Source: Megaustenia siamemsis
Taxonomy: Eukaryota > Mollusca > Gastropoda > Stylommatophora > Ariophantidae
Assembly (NCBI GenBank): GCA_032433765.1
Contig: JAVIAB010000051.1
Coordinates: forward strand, 80,678,847 to 80,742,846
Reading direction: 5' to 3'
DNA length: 64,000 nucleotides
Position 1 is the first letter of the stretch, and the number at the start of each line of letters is the position of its first letter. Positions 20,597 to 31,719 of this stretch are shown here, piece by piece. Made by a program: the position numbers and the translations under genes. The notes beneath the pieces were generated by a model. The model had not been told where the DNA came from. It was given only the letters and a program-made list of their open reading frames with translations, and did not search any database.

Positions 20597-22870
20597 ACAC
20601 TCGGCAGGCAGAATAGTCAAAGAACACAGTGGTGTGTACGTTATGACCACGAGTAGCATGACGATATATTATGATCACGTATAGCATGACATGTTATGAC
20701 TACGAGTAGCATGACGATATGTTATGATCACGTATAGCATGACATGTTATGACCGAGAGTAGCATGACGATATGTTATTTACGCGAGTAGCGTGACCTTA
20801 TGTTATGACCACGAGTAGCATGACGATATATTATGATCACGTATAGCATGACATGTTATGACCGAGATAGCATGACATTATGTTATGACCACGAGTAGCC
20901 TGACGATATGTTATGACCGCGAGTAGCATGACGATATGTTATGACCGCGAGTAGCGTGACATTATGTTATGACCACGAGTAGCATGACGATATGTTATGA
21001 CCACGAGTAGCATGACGAAATGCTATGACCGCGAGTAGCGTGACATTATGTTATGACCACGAGTAGCATGACGATATGTTATGACCGCGAGTAGCGTGAC
21101 ATTATGTTATGACAACGAGTAGCATGACGACGATATGTTATGACCACGAGTAGCATGACGATATGTTATGACCGCGAGTAGCGTGACATTATGTTATGAC
21201 AACGAGTAGCATGACGATATGCTATGACCGCGAGTAGCATGACGATATGTTATGACCGCGAGTAGCGTGACATTATGTTATGACCACGAGTAGCATAACG
21301 ATATGCTATGACCGCGAGTAGCATGACGATATGTTTTGACCACGAGTAGCATGACGATATGTTATGACCGCGAGTAGCGTGACATTATGTTATGACCACG
21401 AGTAGCAGGACGATATGTTATGACCGCGAGTAGCGTGACATTATGTTATGACCACGAGTAGCATGACGATATGTTATGACCGCGAGTAGCATGACGATAT
21501 GTTATGACCACGAGTAGCATGACGATATGTTATGACCGCGAGTAGCATGTCGATATGTTATGACCACGAGTAGCATGACGATATGCTATGACCGCGAGTA
21601 GCATGACAATATGTTATGACCGCGAGTAGCATGACGATATGTTATGACCGCGAGTAGCAAGACGATATGTTATGACCGCCAGTAGCATGACGATATGTTA
21701 TGACCGCGAGTAGCAAGACGATATGTTATGACCGCGAGTAGCAAGACGATATGTTATGACCGCGAGTAGCATGACGATATGTTATGACCGCGAGTAGCAT
21801 GACGATATGTTATGACCGCGAGTAGCAAGACGATATATTATGACCGCGAGTAGCGTGACATTATGTTATGACCACGAGTAGCAAGACGATATGTTATGAC
21901 CGCGAATAGCAAGACGATATGTTATGACCGCGAGTAGCAAGACGATATGTTATGACCACGAGTAGCATGACGATATGTTATGACCACGAGTAGCATGACG
22001 ATATGTTATGACCGCGAGTAGCAAGACGATATGTTATGACCGCGAGTAGCATGTCGATATGTTATGACCGCGAGTAGCAAGACGATATGTTATGACCGCG
22101 AGTAGCATGGCGATATGTTATGACCGCGAGTAGCATGACGATATGTTATGACCACGAGTAGCATGACGATATGTTATGACCACGAGTAGCAAGACGATAT
22201 GTTATGACCACGAGTAGCATGACGATATGTTATGACCACGAATAGCATGACGATATGTTATGACCACGAATAGCATGACGATATGTTATGACCGCGAGTA
22301 GCGTGACATTATGTTATGACAACGAGTAGCGTGACCATATGTTATGACCGCGAGTAGCATGACCATATGTTATGACCACGAATAGCATGACGATATGTTA
22401 TGACCGCGAGTAGCGTGACATTATGTTATGACAACGAGTAGCGTGACATTATGTTATGACCGCGAGTAGCATGACGAAATGTTATGACCGCGAGTAGCGT
22501 GACTATATGTTATGACCGCGAGTAGCGTGACGATATTTTATGACCGCGAGTAGCGTGACGATATGCTATGACCGCGAGTAGCGTGACGATATGTTATGAC
22601 CGCGAGTAGCGTGACGATATGTTATGACCGCGAGTAGCGTGACGATATGCTATGACCTCGAGTAGCGTGACGATATGTTATGACCGCGAGTGGCGTGACG
22701 ATATGTTATGACCGCGAGTAGCGTGACGATATGTTATGACCGCGAGTAGCGTGACGATATGTTATGACCGCGAGTAGCATGACGATATGTTATGACCACG
22801 AGTAGCATGACGATGGAGTGATGGCAGTGACTAAGGAATTTATCTGGTTAGAATCACAAGACTACATCTA
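20597..22870 (+). pseudogene. LINE delta RNase H fragment interrupted by a 28-bp array
   Basis: The left flank reads SAGRIVKEHSGVYVMTTSSMT (20600-20665), matching the delta RNase H at 12424-12741 (SAGSIVKEDSGAYVMTTSSMT). The right flank (22810-22870) continues exactly where the left stops: MTME, then, after a one-base deletion, MAVTKEFIWLESQDY, matching MEVIAVTKAFKWLESQDY. Everything between is tandem copies of the segment encoding YVMTTSSMT. The array thus lies between the first Asp and the catalytic Glu of the RNase H fold. Confidence 0.88.
20645..22815. repeat. 28-bp minisatellite (~77 copies) derived from LINE delta
   Basis: The unit is gttatgaccgcgagtagc followed by atgacgatat. Variant positions include accacgag/accgcgag, atgacgat/gtgacatt/aagacgat. 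The left edge has longer irregular units (atatattatgatcacgtata), the middle mixes variants, and after about 22490 a gcgtgacgatat type dominates. The unit is the LINE delta RNase H segment plus a few extra bases (gatat). Confidence 0.96.
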
Positions 22871-22874
22871 TTTA

Positions 22875-23525
22875 AAAAAATAATCTAAATAATTTCTTCC
22901 TCTTCCTTCCTCTTCTGCCTTTCAGCTTCGAGGGGATATATAATTTGCGGTCTTTTGCTCTTCTGTTCGCCTCCGCTGCTGTTGTGTTTCCTAGTGTTTC
23001 TAATATTCATTCGACCCATCTTTTTCGTGGTCGACCCTTAGGTCTGGTGTTCTCACAACGTTTGTTGAAGGCACGTTGTGTTATGTTTTGATCTTTCTGC
23101 CTTGTCACGTGGCCACGCCATTTTATCTATTGTTTCCTTATATATTCTATGGCGGGGGCTATTTCTAGCTTTTTTCTCAGTTCTTCATTTCCGATCTTAA
23201 CTCTCAGACTGTTTCCTGTCATTCTCTAACACATTTCATCTCTGTAGAGGTTATTTTTCTTATTGTTCTTGCATCTAGGATCCAGGTCTGGCATTGGTAG
23301 CACAACGTTTGGATGAAGATTGTATTGTATAGTGCTCGTTTTGCCTCCAGAGTTATTTCCTTGTTGGACAATAGTGGTGATAACTGTCCAATGATTTGAC
23401 AAGCTTTCTTGCATCTTGAGTCTATGTCTGCTGTTTGTGAATTGGCGTTGGTCACTAAACTTCCTAGGTATTTGAATTCCTCTACTTGTTGTACTTGCTT
23501 GCCTTCTATATTTATCGAAATAACT
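22875..23525 (-). pseudogene. LINE beta 3' part
   Basis: On the minus strand: a VEEFKYLGSLVTNANSQTAD-like stretch, then SRCKKACQIIGQLSPLL, TLEAKRALYNTIFIQTLCYQ, and ARTIRKITSTEMKCVRE. This is the post-palm and C-terminal region of the beta family (compare 45480-45850). The C-terminal remainder (23220-22875) is decayed but aligns with 29205-29580. The 3' end is CTTC-rich at about 22890-22925. Frameshifts present. Confidence 0.82.
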
Positions 23526-23589
23526 TATCCAGATAAATTCAGTAGAATTGAAATTTGCCAGAAGCATGGTGGGACCAGTTTAAGAAACA

Positions 23590-23890
23590 AAATAAAAAGC
23601 TTCTTCTTCATCTACTTTCCTTCTTTATTTTCCTTTCATCGTCGACAGGAATTACAAATAGCAGTTATTTGCTCAGCTGTTGGCCTCTGCTTGTTTCCTA
23701 TTCTTTCCAATATTCCATCAATAAATCTTGTTCATGGTCCAACATTGAGTCTGGTGTTCTAGCAACGTTTATTAAAGGCTTGTTGTGTTGTGTTTTGGTC
23801 TTTGTCTTATCCCGTGGCCAAACAAATTTATCTGTTGTTTCTTTATGTATTATATGGTGGGAATTATTCTTAGCCAGATTTAGAGGCGAG
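23590..23890 (-). pseudogene. LINE beta C-terminal fragment, second copy
   Basis: Repeats the pattern of 22910-23190 (tttatctgttgtttct; gtggccaaac; cttgtttcctattctttcc; a cttcttcttcatc end), so a second truncated 3' end lies directly beside the first in the same orientation. No catalytic part remains. Confidence 0.65.
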
Positions 23891-24667
23891 CAATTAAAAA
23901 GAGTTAGTACTCACACAATAGAGTATACGCATGTCTCACTCGGTACGAAACCCGGCAATCATTCTATCACCAATGAAGATACTGCAACGGAATTTGAACA
24001 TGAGTACGTTCGTTGTGTCTATCGCGATTAACTGTTCCAGCACTGTGCAGTGCAGCCTGTCTGATGTGTCTCACTGCTGAGCTCTACACAGTTGTTATTC
24101 ATGATATTTAGTGGTACAGTACGGGTGAGCTCAAACAGGATGGATGCAAAAGTGTTGGCATGCTTTAGAAGAGCGAGTGTTTAGTGGTAAAACCATTCAC
24201 TCTTTCCGTACGTTTCGACACACCACGTGACATGTACGTTTAGCCGCACAGTGCGTCACTCTCAATTTGAATAGTGTAAACTGTCATCAAACCATATTCT
24301 TTTCACATATTTTGCATCACTTGGTATTGGTGAAATGTAATTCCTTTTTTTAATTATCTAAAAATCCAAATATAATATGTTAAGTGTTAGATAAATATAA
24401 ACGTGTAGATTAATATTTAAAAACATGACAAATTTTGTCTCTGAAATCTCTACCGCGAAATTGATAAAAACCTTCCGTACTGAAAGTGTTTAAAAAAATG
24501 CCCGGTTTGGTAGCGTGTGAGACACTGTCTATAAAGAAACAATAACGTAAACTGGTCTAGCCACGTGACAAGTCAACAACCACTTGATTAACAGGGTTAT
24601 CTGTCAATAAGCACCACTTAAACAGCAGACCCAAAGGGTGTCCTAAACAATAATAAATAAATAACGC
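23891..24667. other. Mostly unassigned
   Basis: No gene recognised. 23955-24025 resembles 665-730 (see there). The rest is AT-rich spacer. Confidence 0.4.
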
Positions 24668-24679
24668 ACGGAATACATG

Positions 24680-24899
24680 TAAAAAGAAAGTTAAGTGTCC
24701 CTGTCACGCCAAGTGGCGTATAGGGAATATGGTATTAGTGACCATAAATTTTACAGACCTTCGGCACATGATTTTTGGGGTAATGTGGTCGGTATTACGC
24801 CCGTGCCGCTTTACTTTCCCAGAAAAAAATCTGGTACCAATTAATGGCTGGGTGAACCCGGAAGATGTCGGTTGGGATCGAATCCTACCTCTTGTCTTT
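24680..24899 (-). mobile_element. SINE-B, 5'-truncated, with 12-bp target duplication
   Basis: Inverse SINE-B body: gtcacgccaagtggcgtata, catgatttttggggtaatg, attacgcccgtgccgcttta, tgggtgaacccggaag, gatcgaatcctacctcttgt. It stops before the A-box half of the tRNA head. The target duplication acggaatacatg is present on both sides (24668-24679 and 24900-24911), showing insertion by target-primed reverse transcription. Confidence 0.92.
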
Positions 24900-25144
24900 A
24901 CGGAATACATGAAATACTCAAAAACATCTGAACAGAAGAGGTCTATCATTGAGCAGAGAACCGTAACATTGTCTCATTTCGAAGCTAGAAAGTAAATAAA
25001 AAAAAACTGAAGAATCTGCCGTTCAATGTGTGTGGGCTGTTAATAGCAATACACACATACTGGGAATTATTGTAGAAAAGGGTTTTATCAGGCTTGTACA
25101 TTGTGTGATATCTTCTTTTTTTCTTCTTTTCTCTTACACTGATA

Positions 25145-25430
25145 CCTAAAAGGTGTCGTGGTTTATATCATTTGTCTTTCTTGTGCTGCTCGAATTGTCT
25201 GAATTAGTGATTTTCCTTTGTTGTTACATGTCTCTATCACTGCATCTATCCATCTTCTTCTGGGTCTTCCTCTTGGTCTTTTCCCATGCATTCTCGAGAA
25301 GAACGCCCTTGATGGTGATTGATAAGGATTCATTCTGACCAGGTGGCCAAACCATTTAAATTGTTGTTGTTCTATATGTGTGCTATCACCTCTGTTAATA
25401 ATTTTCATTACCTATAAGATAAGTAAGTGG
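25145..25430 (-). pseudogene. LINE C-terminal fragment, separate lineage
   Basis: Encodes EQQQFKWFGHLVRMNPYQS, then KRPRGRPRRRWIDAVIETC. The WFGHLxRM and GKRPRGRPRxRWxD motifs mark the C-terminal end of many APE-type LINE proteins. It does not match the alpha to epsilon copies closely. About 85 residues remain. Confidence 0.75.
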
Positions 25431-25434
25431 TTGA

Positions 25435-25680
25435 GGAGAGAGAAGAGTGCGTTGTATAGTCTAGAGGTGCGAATTCAGGACTGGAATGTTCCGGTTTCAA
25501 ACCCCACCGGAAGTGAAGACGATTTCTTGGTTTCTTTATCTCGTTACCATCCCCTGATCTCGTGGGTAAGTGAGATCCGATGACTAGCCTTCTCGGATAA
25601 CGGCAATAAACAGGAGGTTCCGTGAGCACATCCGCTAGATAAAGAACCCAAGGCAGTTAAAATAGAAAAGAGAGAGCCAT
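25435..25680 (+). mobile_element. Possible tRNA-derived SINE (single copy seen)
   Basis: A B-box-like ggtttcaaacccc at 25493-25505, preceded by an A-box-like tagtctagaggtgcg, with about 170 bp of body. No second copy was found in the window, so the call rests on the promoter boxes alone. Confidence 0.45.
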
Positions 25681-25935
25681 AAATATGGTGGCTGCCCGGG
25701 CAAAGGTTGTCAGCAAAAACCTACCCTCACGGAGTTCGTGTTCGTGGGCCAGGATTCTCCACGGATTTTCTCGAGCGGTACATCGAAGCACCTATGGGTG
25801 TGTCCGGTGTGCAGTGATGATGATCCTAACAACAAACGAGTATTTATTTCTTATAATAAGCAATATCTTAGGCTTGCTCAAGTGTCATTCTTCACAGTAC
25901 AATCGATGATTGTTGGGGTCACAACATTTAGAAAC
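25681..25935. other. Unassigned spacer
   Basis: No gene supported. cggtgtgcagtgatgatgat (25809-25828) resembles a stretch near 13657-13676, perhaps a minor dispersed repeat. Confidence 0.3.
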
Positions 25936-25938
25936 TCG

Positions 25939-26030
25939 ACAGCAGACCTGTCTGTCTGTGTCTGTCTGCCTCTGTCTGTGTCTGTCTGCCTCTGTCTGTG
26001 TCTGTCTGCCTCTGTCTGCCTGCTTGGCCA
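25939..26030. repeat. CTGT-rich microsatellite
   Basis: About four copies of an 18-20-bp unit ctgtctgtgtctgtctgcct. The open frames on both strands here come from this repeat. Confidence 0.85.
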
Positions 26031-26039
26031 AAGACAACA

Positions 26040-26370
26040 CATAGGGGCAGACATTTTACTCTCAATGTCCTACGATCTTTTGCTATTAAATGCCAGAACT
26101 TGCACAGGACCCGCATTGTATGTCGTCAAACGTCTCCCAGAAAGCCTGAAAACCTCGCTTAGGAAGCTAATTCCTGATGTTCCTTATTGCTTGTGTTCTA
26201 TTGCCTCTAATATAAAAAATTATAAAAAGAGGAAAAATAAGCATTGTAAGGTCTGTACAATAATAATAATGATAAAGATGCTCACAGTGATGATTGCAAT
26301 GATGATTATAAAAATCGAGTAAGTAAGGGCTTCCAATAATACTTCTAAGCGTATAAGAAACCTCATGATA
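26040..26370. other. Unassigned
   Basis: No coding sequence or repeat recognised; ends in ATGATA-rich simple sequence at about 26250-26320. Confidence 0.3.
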
Positions 26371-26379
26371 GTGTCCAGA

Positions 26380-26490
26380 TTTTGCAATGACCAATGGTAT
26401 ATTTTAGAGGTAAGGCCAGTCTCACGGCAGACCACCCTACTTTCTCACCAAAATCTGGTACCCACATTAGGCTTGATGAGCCTAAGAACG
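26380..26490 (-). mobile_element. SINE-B-related fragment
   Basis: Contains ctttctcaccaaaatctggtacccac, matching the SINE-B body segment (ctttcccagaaaaaatccgataccc, inverse orientation), preceded by a degenerate tggtcxxTAxTACG part. Short and diverged. Confidence 0.5.
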
Positions 26491-26541
26491 AGTCGATCAT
26501 GTCGGAACTCAGTCTCTTGTCCTTACCAATCCATTTTTATT

Positions 26542-26851
26542 GTCGGGGGACTGGATGGTCTCGAGGCAAGACGCCGGCCTCTTGACAGAGAGGTTGTGGG
26601 TTCAAATCCCGGTTGTTTGGGATTTTTATTTGTGATTTCTCTCTGCGGCAACCACTCCTGGTAACAGCAGCGAGGCCCAGCAATTACTTATCGACGAAAA
26701 AATATTAGTAGCTCCGAAGTCGGAGTTATCTGCCTGTGCGGCGAGGGACCACTGTGCACGCGGCTGCCAGGAAAAAATGGATTAACACGCAAAATTTAGT
26801 TCCTAGTCTCTAGGGACTTCGTCAGAGGTAAAAGCTGGCGAACGAAAAAAA
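26542..26851 (+). mobile_element. SINE-A with 14-bp target duplication
   Basis: Full-length copy: head tggtctcgaggcaagacgcc, B box gggttcaaatcccgg, body gcggcaaccactcctgg, gagttatctgcctgtgcgg, tagtctctagggacttcg, end gctggcgaacg plus A-run. Flanks aatccatttttatt (26528-26541) and aatcaatttttatt (26852-26865) match at 13 of 14, a clear target-site duplication. Confidence 0.92.
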
Positions 26852-26879
26852 AATCAATTTTTATTAATAATTAAGCTTC

Positions 26880-27000
26880 GTGGCTCATAAAATAATAACG
26901 GTAGTAATAATGATAATAGCAATAATGATGATAGCAATAATGATGATAGCAATAATGATGATAGCAATAATAATAATAATTATTATTATTATTAAAATTA
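26880..27000. repeat. TAATGATGATAGCAA-type microsatellite
   Basis: About four 15-bp units aataatgatgatagc followed by (AAT)n/(ATT)n. Simple sequence only. Confidence 0.85.
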
Positions 27001-27400
27001 GAAATTAACTTTTCACTTCCACAATTATTATCTGGCCCGTGGAGGATATTTTTTCCCCACAAGAAAATATTTTTGCAAAAAGTGAAATCTATTTAATGTA
27101 ATTACATTTTGTGAAGGCCAAAGAAAATTTCATGTCAATTATTTGGCCGACATTTAAAAATGAAAAGAAAAATATATTTATTGTTTTCAAATCAATAATG
27201 TCCACCGTTGTGGATTGAACGAAAGAAAAACCTTTTTTACATTCGACAATGCTATTTGTTTGTGTCTTGAATAAAAGAAATAAACAGAACTAATATTTGT
27301 GTAGAGTTTAGAAAGCCAGGCATAATGCTGGGTAGAATGGGATAGAAATCAAGAAACCATGATTAAAAGTTAAACATGTGTTAAGAGATATCGAACAAGA
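27001..27400. other. No recognisable feature
   Basis: AT-rich spacer before the 34-bp array; no gene or repeat identified. Confidence 0.35.
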
Positions 27401-27409
27401 GCAACATCG

Positions 27410-28700
27410 AAATGTGCCGCCCTTATATTGTTAATAGCGTTGAAATGTACCGCCCTTATATTATTAATAGCATCTGAAATGTACCGCCCTTATATTATTA
27501 ATAGCATCTGAAATGTACCGCCCTTATATTATTAATAGCATCTGAAATGTACTGCCCTTATATTATTAATAGCATCTGAAATATGCCTTCCTTATATTGT
27601 TAATAAGATCTTAAATGTACCGCCCTTATATTATTAATAGCATCTGAAATGTGCTGCCCTTATATTATTAATAGCATCTGAAATGTACCGCCCTTATATT
27701 ATTAATAGCATCTGACATGTACCGCCCTTATATTATTAATAGCATCTGAAATGTGCCGCCCTTATATTATTAATAGCATCTGACATGTACCGCCCTTATA
27801 TTATTAATAGCATCTGAAATGTGCCGCCCTTATATTATTAATAGCATCTGAAATGTACCGCCATTATATTATTAATAACATCTGAAATGTGCCGCCCTTA
27901 TATTATTAATAGCATCTGAAATGTACCGCCCTTATATTATTAATAGCATCTGAAATATGCCTTCCTTATATTGTTAATAAGATCTTAAATGTACCGCCCT
28001 TATATTATTAATAGCATCTTAAATGTACCGCCCTTATATTATTAATAGCATCTGAAATGTGCCTTCCTTATATTGTTAATAAGATCTTAAATGTGCCGCC
28101 CTAATATTGTTAATAAGATCTGAAATGTGCCGTCCTTATATTGTTAATAAGATCTGAAATGTGCCTTCCTTATGTTGTTAATAAGATCTGAAATGTGCCT
28201 TCCTTATATTGTTAATAAGATCTGAAATGTGCCGTCCTTATATTGTTAATAAGAACTGAAATGTGCCCTCCTTATGTTGTTAATAAGACCTGAAATGTGC
28301 CGTCCTTATATTGTTAATAAGATCTTAAATGTACCGCTCTAATATTGTTAATAACATCTGAAATGTGCCACCCTTATATTGTTAATAAGATCTTAAATGT
28401 GCCCTCCTTATATTGTTAATAAGACCTGAAATGTGCCGTCCTTATATTGTTAATAAGATCTTAAATGTACCGCTCTAATATTGTTAATAAGATCTTAAAT
28501 GTGCCGTCCTTATATTGTTAATAAGATCTGAAATGTGCCCTCCTTATATTGTTAATAAGACCCGAAATGTGCCCTCCTTATATTGTTAATAAGATCTGAA
28601 ATGTGCCGTCCTTATATTGTTAATAAGATCCGAAATGTGCCACCCTTATATTGTTAATAACATCTGAAATGTGCCACCCTTATATTGTTAACAACACATG
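27410..28700. repeat. 34-bp minisatellite, ~38 copies in two sequence domains
   Basis: The left domain (to about 28050) is built mainly of tgaaatgtaccgccctta plus tattattaatagcatc. The right domain is built of tgaaatgtgcc(g/t)(t/c)cctta plus tattgttaataagatc. Occasional right-type units occur in the left domain (27585-27615, 27950-27985). Segment 48612-48640 has weak similarity (catgtaccgccct). Confidence 0.95.
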
Positions 28701-29204
28701 AAATGGTTGTTTCGGTTAAGACCTCATTTATAATGGGTTTTTTTTTAGAATTAGGTGATTTCGTGTGGCATTGAGCTAAAATGATAAAACAAACACTAGG
28801 AAAAGGAATTTTGCGCGGTGATGCAGGAAATATCAACGAAAGGTAAACAAGATCTAAATGAGATGCCAATATCAAAAGGTAAATTAAGAAAGCACTCACG
28901 GAGTATGCCGTGAAGCCCAGAACAAACAGGGCGAATAGAACAAGGTAGTAGCTATGTAGTCAACTTTCATTGTAATGATGACAGAACAACCATATATTGT
29001 AGTAAAAAGGGACGGCAGAAGGGGCAAAGTAGATATTGTTCCGATTATCATTATGTCAGTTATCGAACTTGGAAGGATTGTGTGGCGTGCGTGTGGCGTA
29101 GATTAGGTTATATTGTTACAACTGTAAGGTGTAAGACGTAGACGGACGATGATTCAAAAAACGTAAACATTGTAAAGTTACTTATACCAAATATTTTTTT
29201 TCAT
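28701..29204. other. No recognisable feature
   Basis: Unassigned sequence between the array and LINE beta; no coding or repeat signal recognised. Confidence 0.4.
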
Positions 29205-29700
29205 CTTCTTCAGCGTCTCCAGTATTCTTCCTCTTCTTTCCTCCCTCATTTGCCTTTCAGCGTCGATGGGAGATATAATTTGCGGTCTTTTGCTCTTCTG
29301 TTCGCCTCTACTGCTGTTATGTTTCATAGTGCTTCTAATATTTCGTCAATCCATCTTTTTCTTGGTCACCCATGCGTTTCGTGTTCTCACAACGTTTGTT
29401 GAGGGTTCGTTTTGTTGTGTTTTGATCACCCTGCCTTGTCACACGGCTAAACCATTTTATCTGTTGTTTCCTTATATATTCTATGGCGGTGGGTTATTCG
29501 TGGCTTTTTTTTCTCAGTTCTTCATTTCTGACCTTGACTCTCAGGCTGTTTCCTGTCATTCGTCTAACACATTTCATCTCTGTAGAGGTTATTTTTCTTA
29601 TTGTTCTTGCATCTAGGGTCCAGGAATGGCATTGGTATCACAACGTTGGGATGAAAATGTATTTGTAAAAGCCTTGTTTCCGGTTGGCTTCAGTAATCAA
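29205..29700 (-). pseudogene. LINE beta 3' part
   Basis: Inverse of the beta C-terminus, aligning with 22890-23330: ttgcctttcagcgtcgatgg, ataatttgcggtcttttgct, tgttgtttccttatatattc and aggttatttttcttattgtt (encoding the inverse of NKKNNLY/IRKITSTEMKC). A bit over 400 bp are shared. Decayed, 3' end CTTC-rich. Confidence 0.8.
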
Positions 29701-29794
29701 TTCTTGATAATACGAAATTGACTGTTGTCCTTTTTCATGATGGAAGGGGTAAAAACATGACACAAGATGAGCTGCCCACATACTCGGTACTTTC

Positions 29795-29935
29795 ATATGT
29801 GTATGTATGTATGTATGTATGCATGTATATATATATATGAATATAATATATACATATATATGAATAGATATGTATGTATGTATATATATATATATATATA
29901 AATATATATAATATATACATATTTATTGTTATATA
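29795..29935. repeat. ATGT/AT microsatellite
   Basis: (GTAT)n, (AT)n and mixed TATATG runs. ORFs rich in Tyr and Ile on the minus strand are artefacts. It directly adjoins the 3' end of the LINE alpha copy that follows. Confidence 0.85.
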
Positions 29936-29939
29936 TCTC

Positions 29940-30412
29940 TTCATCATCAAGTACCGGCCTATTGGCGTAGGTGATCATGTTTCTCCACAACTTTCGATCT
30001 CGCCAGCTATTTATCATTTCTGTTGTTGACCTTCTGCCAAGCCATTCTCTTAAGCTGTCTGTTATTTTTTCTCTATGCTTCCCTCTATCTCTTCGTCCCT
30101 CAATTTTTCCAGTTCTTACAATATATTCCAGTTGTTCTCTTCTCATTACTTGGCCAAAAAATGATGATTGTTTCTTCCTAATATTGGAAATTAGCTCTCT
30201 TTTCTTTTTGCTTAGACCTCTCTCAGAACATCTTCATTACTCTTCTTAGCTGTCCATGGTATTCTCAACATTCTTCTGTAAAACCACATTTCTACAGACT
30301 CCAGTGATTTTCTTGTCTGCTGTCCTATTGTCCATGACTCGTATCCATATGTTAAGACTGGCTCTACATAACATTTAAGAACTCTTTTTCTTGTTTCTAT
30401 TGTCATTTTAGA
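29940..30412 (-). pseudogene. LINE alpha C-terminal fragment
   Basis: Encodes MTIETRKRVLKCYVEPVLTYG, ESWTIGQQTRKSLESVEMWF, YRRMLRIPWTAKKSNEDVL, MRREQLEYIVRTGKIEGRRD and RDRKLWRNMITYANRP. Close to 5734-6130. Ends in the ATC-rich tail at 29940. The reading frame is intact for long stretches but split by an indel near 30210. Confidence 0.87.
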
Positions 30413-30420
30413 TTTGTAAT

Positions 30421-30790
30421 AACAAAAGACGATTAGAGGCCACAGAGATGGGATTTCTCAGAAGAATGTTGAAAGTCCCTGGACAGCTAAAAAGACCAAT
30501 GAGGAAGTTCTCAAAGAGGCCAACACAGAAAGGGAGCTCTTAAAAAACATCAGAAAGAAGCAATCAACATTTTTCGGGCACATCATGAGAAGAGGAAAGT
30601 TGGAATACTTGGTTACAACTGGCAAAATAAAAGGAAAGAGAGATCGTGGGCGACAAAGAGAGAAAATACTGGATAGTTTGGTGTCATGGCATGGAAAATA
30701 GTCAACAACAGAACTGATACGATGCACTGTAGATAGAAGATCGTGGTGGGACATGATCACCTACGCCAACCGGTATGGCACATGATTATA
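30421..30790 (+). pseudogene. LINE alpha C-terminal fragment, inverted relative to neighbour
   Basis: Starts KRRLEATEMGFLRRMLKVP and ends near ITYANRYGT at 30762-30785, followed by an ATGAT-rich tail. It begins 9 bp after the end of the minus-strand copy, so the two form an inverted head-to-head pair. Confidence 0.83.
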
Positions 30791-31403
30791 ATGATGAATA
30801 ACAAAAGTGAGAGAGAAAGAAAGAGTGATGTCAATAACAGAAGAGTCAGACAAGATACATGATCTGCCTGTTTATCTGTTTTTTTTGTCCCTGATAGCAT
30901 TGAGTTAAATTGAATGTTTTTGACAGAGCAAACGGTTTTCTTTACAAATAGTAATTTGTATGAGTGTTTATGTATTTCGGAAATCTTATCTTTTTATGGA
31001 GTTTGCTCCGGTTTTTCTTTTTTATGTTACAACTAACTGTTAATGTTTTTTATGGGATGCTTATTCCCCTTCTGTGTTCGTTTGGGGATTACCCTTCTTC
31101 ACAGATCTCCATTGAAAAGGCGCACATGTGCGTAGCTGCGTTACATAGTTTTTGACATTAGGCAGCGTTTTTGCTTATTTAGCTCGAAAATATATCACTT
31201 TAGCATATATTTAAAAAAATTGAAAACAAGTTTGTCTTGCCTCTTTGATAACTGCTCTGTTGGCTAGATCAGTTTGTTTTCTGTGCAAGCAGCGAGAAGA
31301 CAGGGTAGATTCATATTCGTTTCTGGTTCACTAATCCTGAACGTAGAAATCAGTTATGAGTCCCAGTCGTTCTTAACCCTTGCACCTTTCAATGACTTTG
31401 TTA
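30791..31403. other. No recognisable feature
   Basis: Unassigned AT-rich sequence; no gene or repeat recognised. Confidence 0.35.
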
Positions 31404-31414
31404 ACCACCCCATG

Positions 31415-31707
31415 AGGGATTGATTAGTCTCGAGTCTTGCCTCGAGACAGAGAGGTTGTGGGTTCAAATCCCGGCTGCACCGGTTGGGATTTTCATTTAT
31501 GATTTCCATCTGCGACAACCACTCCCAGTCGCAGCAGCGAGGCTCGGCTTGAAACGCCAATTAATCATCGACGGAAATGAGTACCTCCGAAGACGGAGTT
31601 ATCTGCCTGTGCGGCGAGGGACCCCTGTGCACACCCTGCCAGGAAAAAAACTGATACTACCTAGTCTCTAGGAACTTCGTCAGAGGTAAAAGCTGGCGAA
31701 AACAAAA
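31415..31707 (+). mobile_element. SINE-A with ~11-bp target duplication
   Basis: Head agtctcgagtcttgcctcga, B box gggttcaaatcccgg, body gcgacaaccactcccag, gagttatctgcctgtgcgg, end agctggcgaaaac. Flanks accaccccatg (31404-31414) and accaccctatg (31708-31718) form the target duplication. Confidence 0.9.
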
Positions 31708-31719
31708 ACCACCCTATGG

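Noticed and set aside
20645..22815. CRISPR array
   Set aside because: The 28-bp units are contiguous, with no unique spacers; flanks are LINE coding sequence and the DNA is eukaryotic.
29735..29950. Tyr/Ile-rich minus-strand ORF
   Set aside because: Translation of an AT/ATGT microsatellite.
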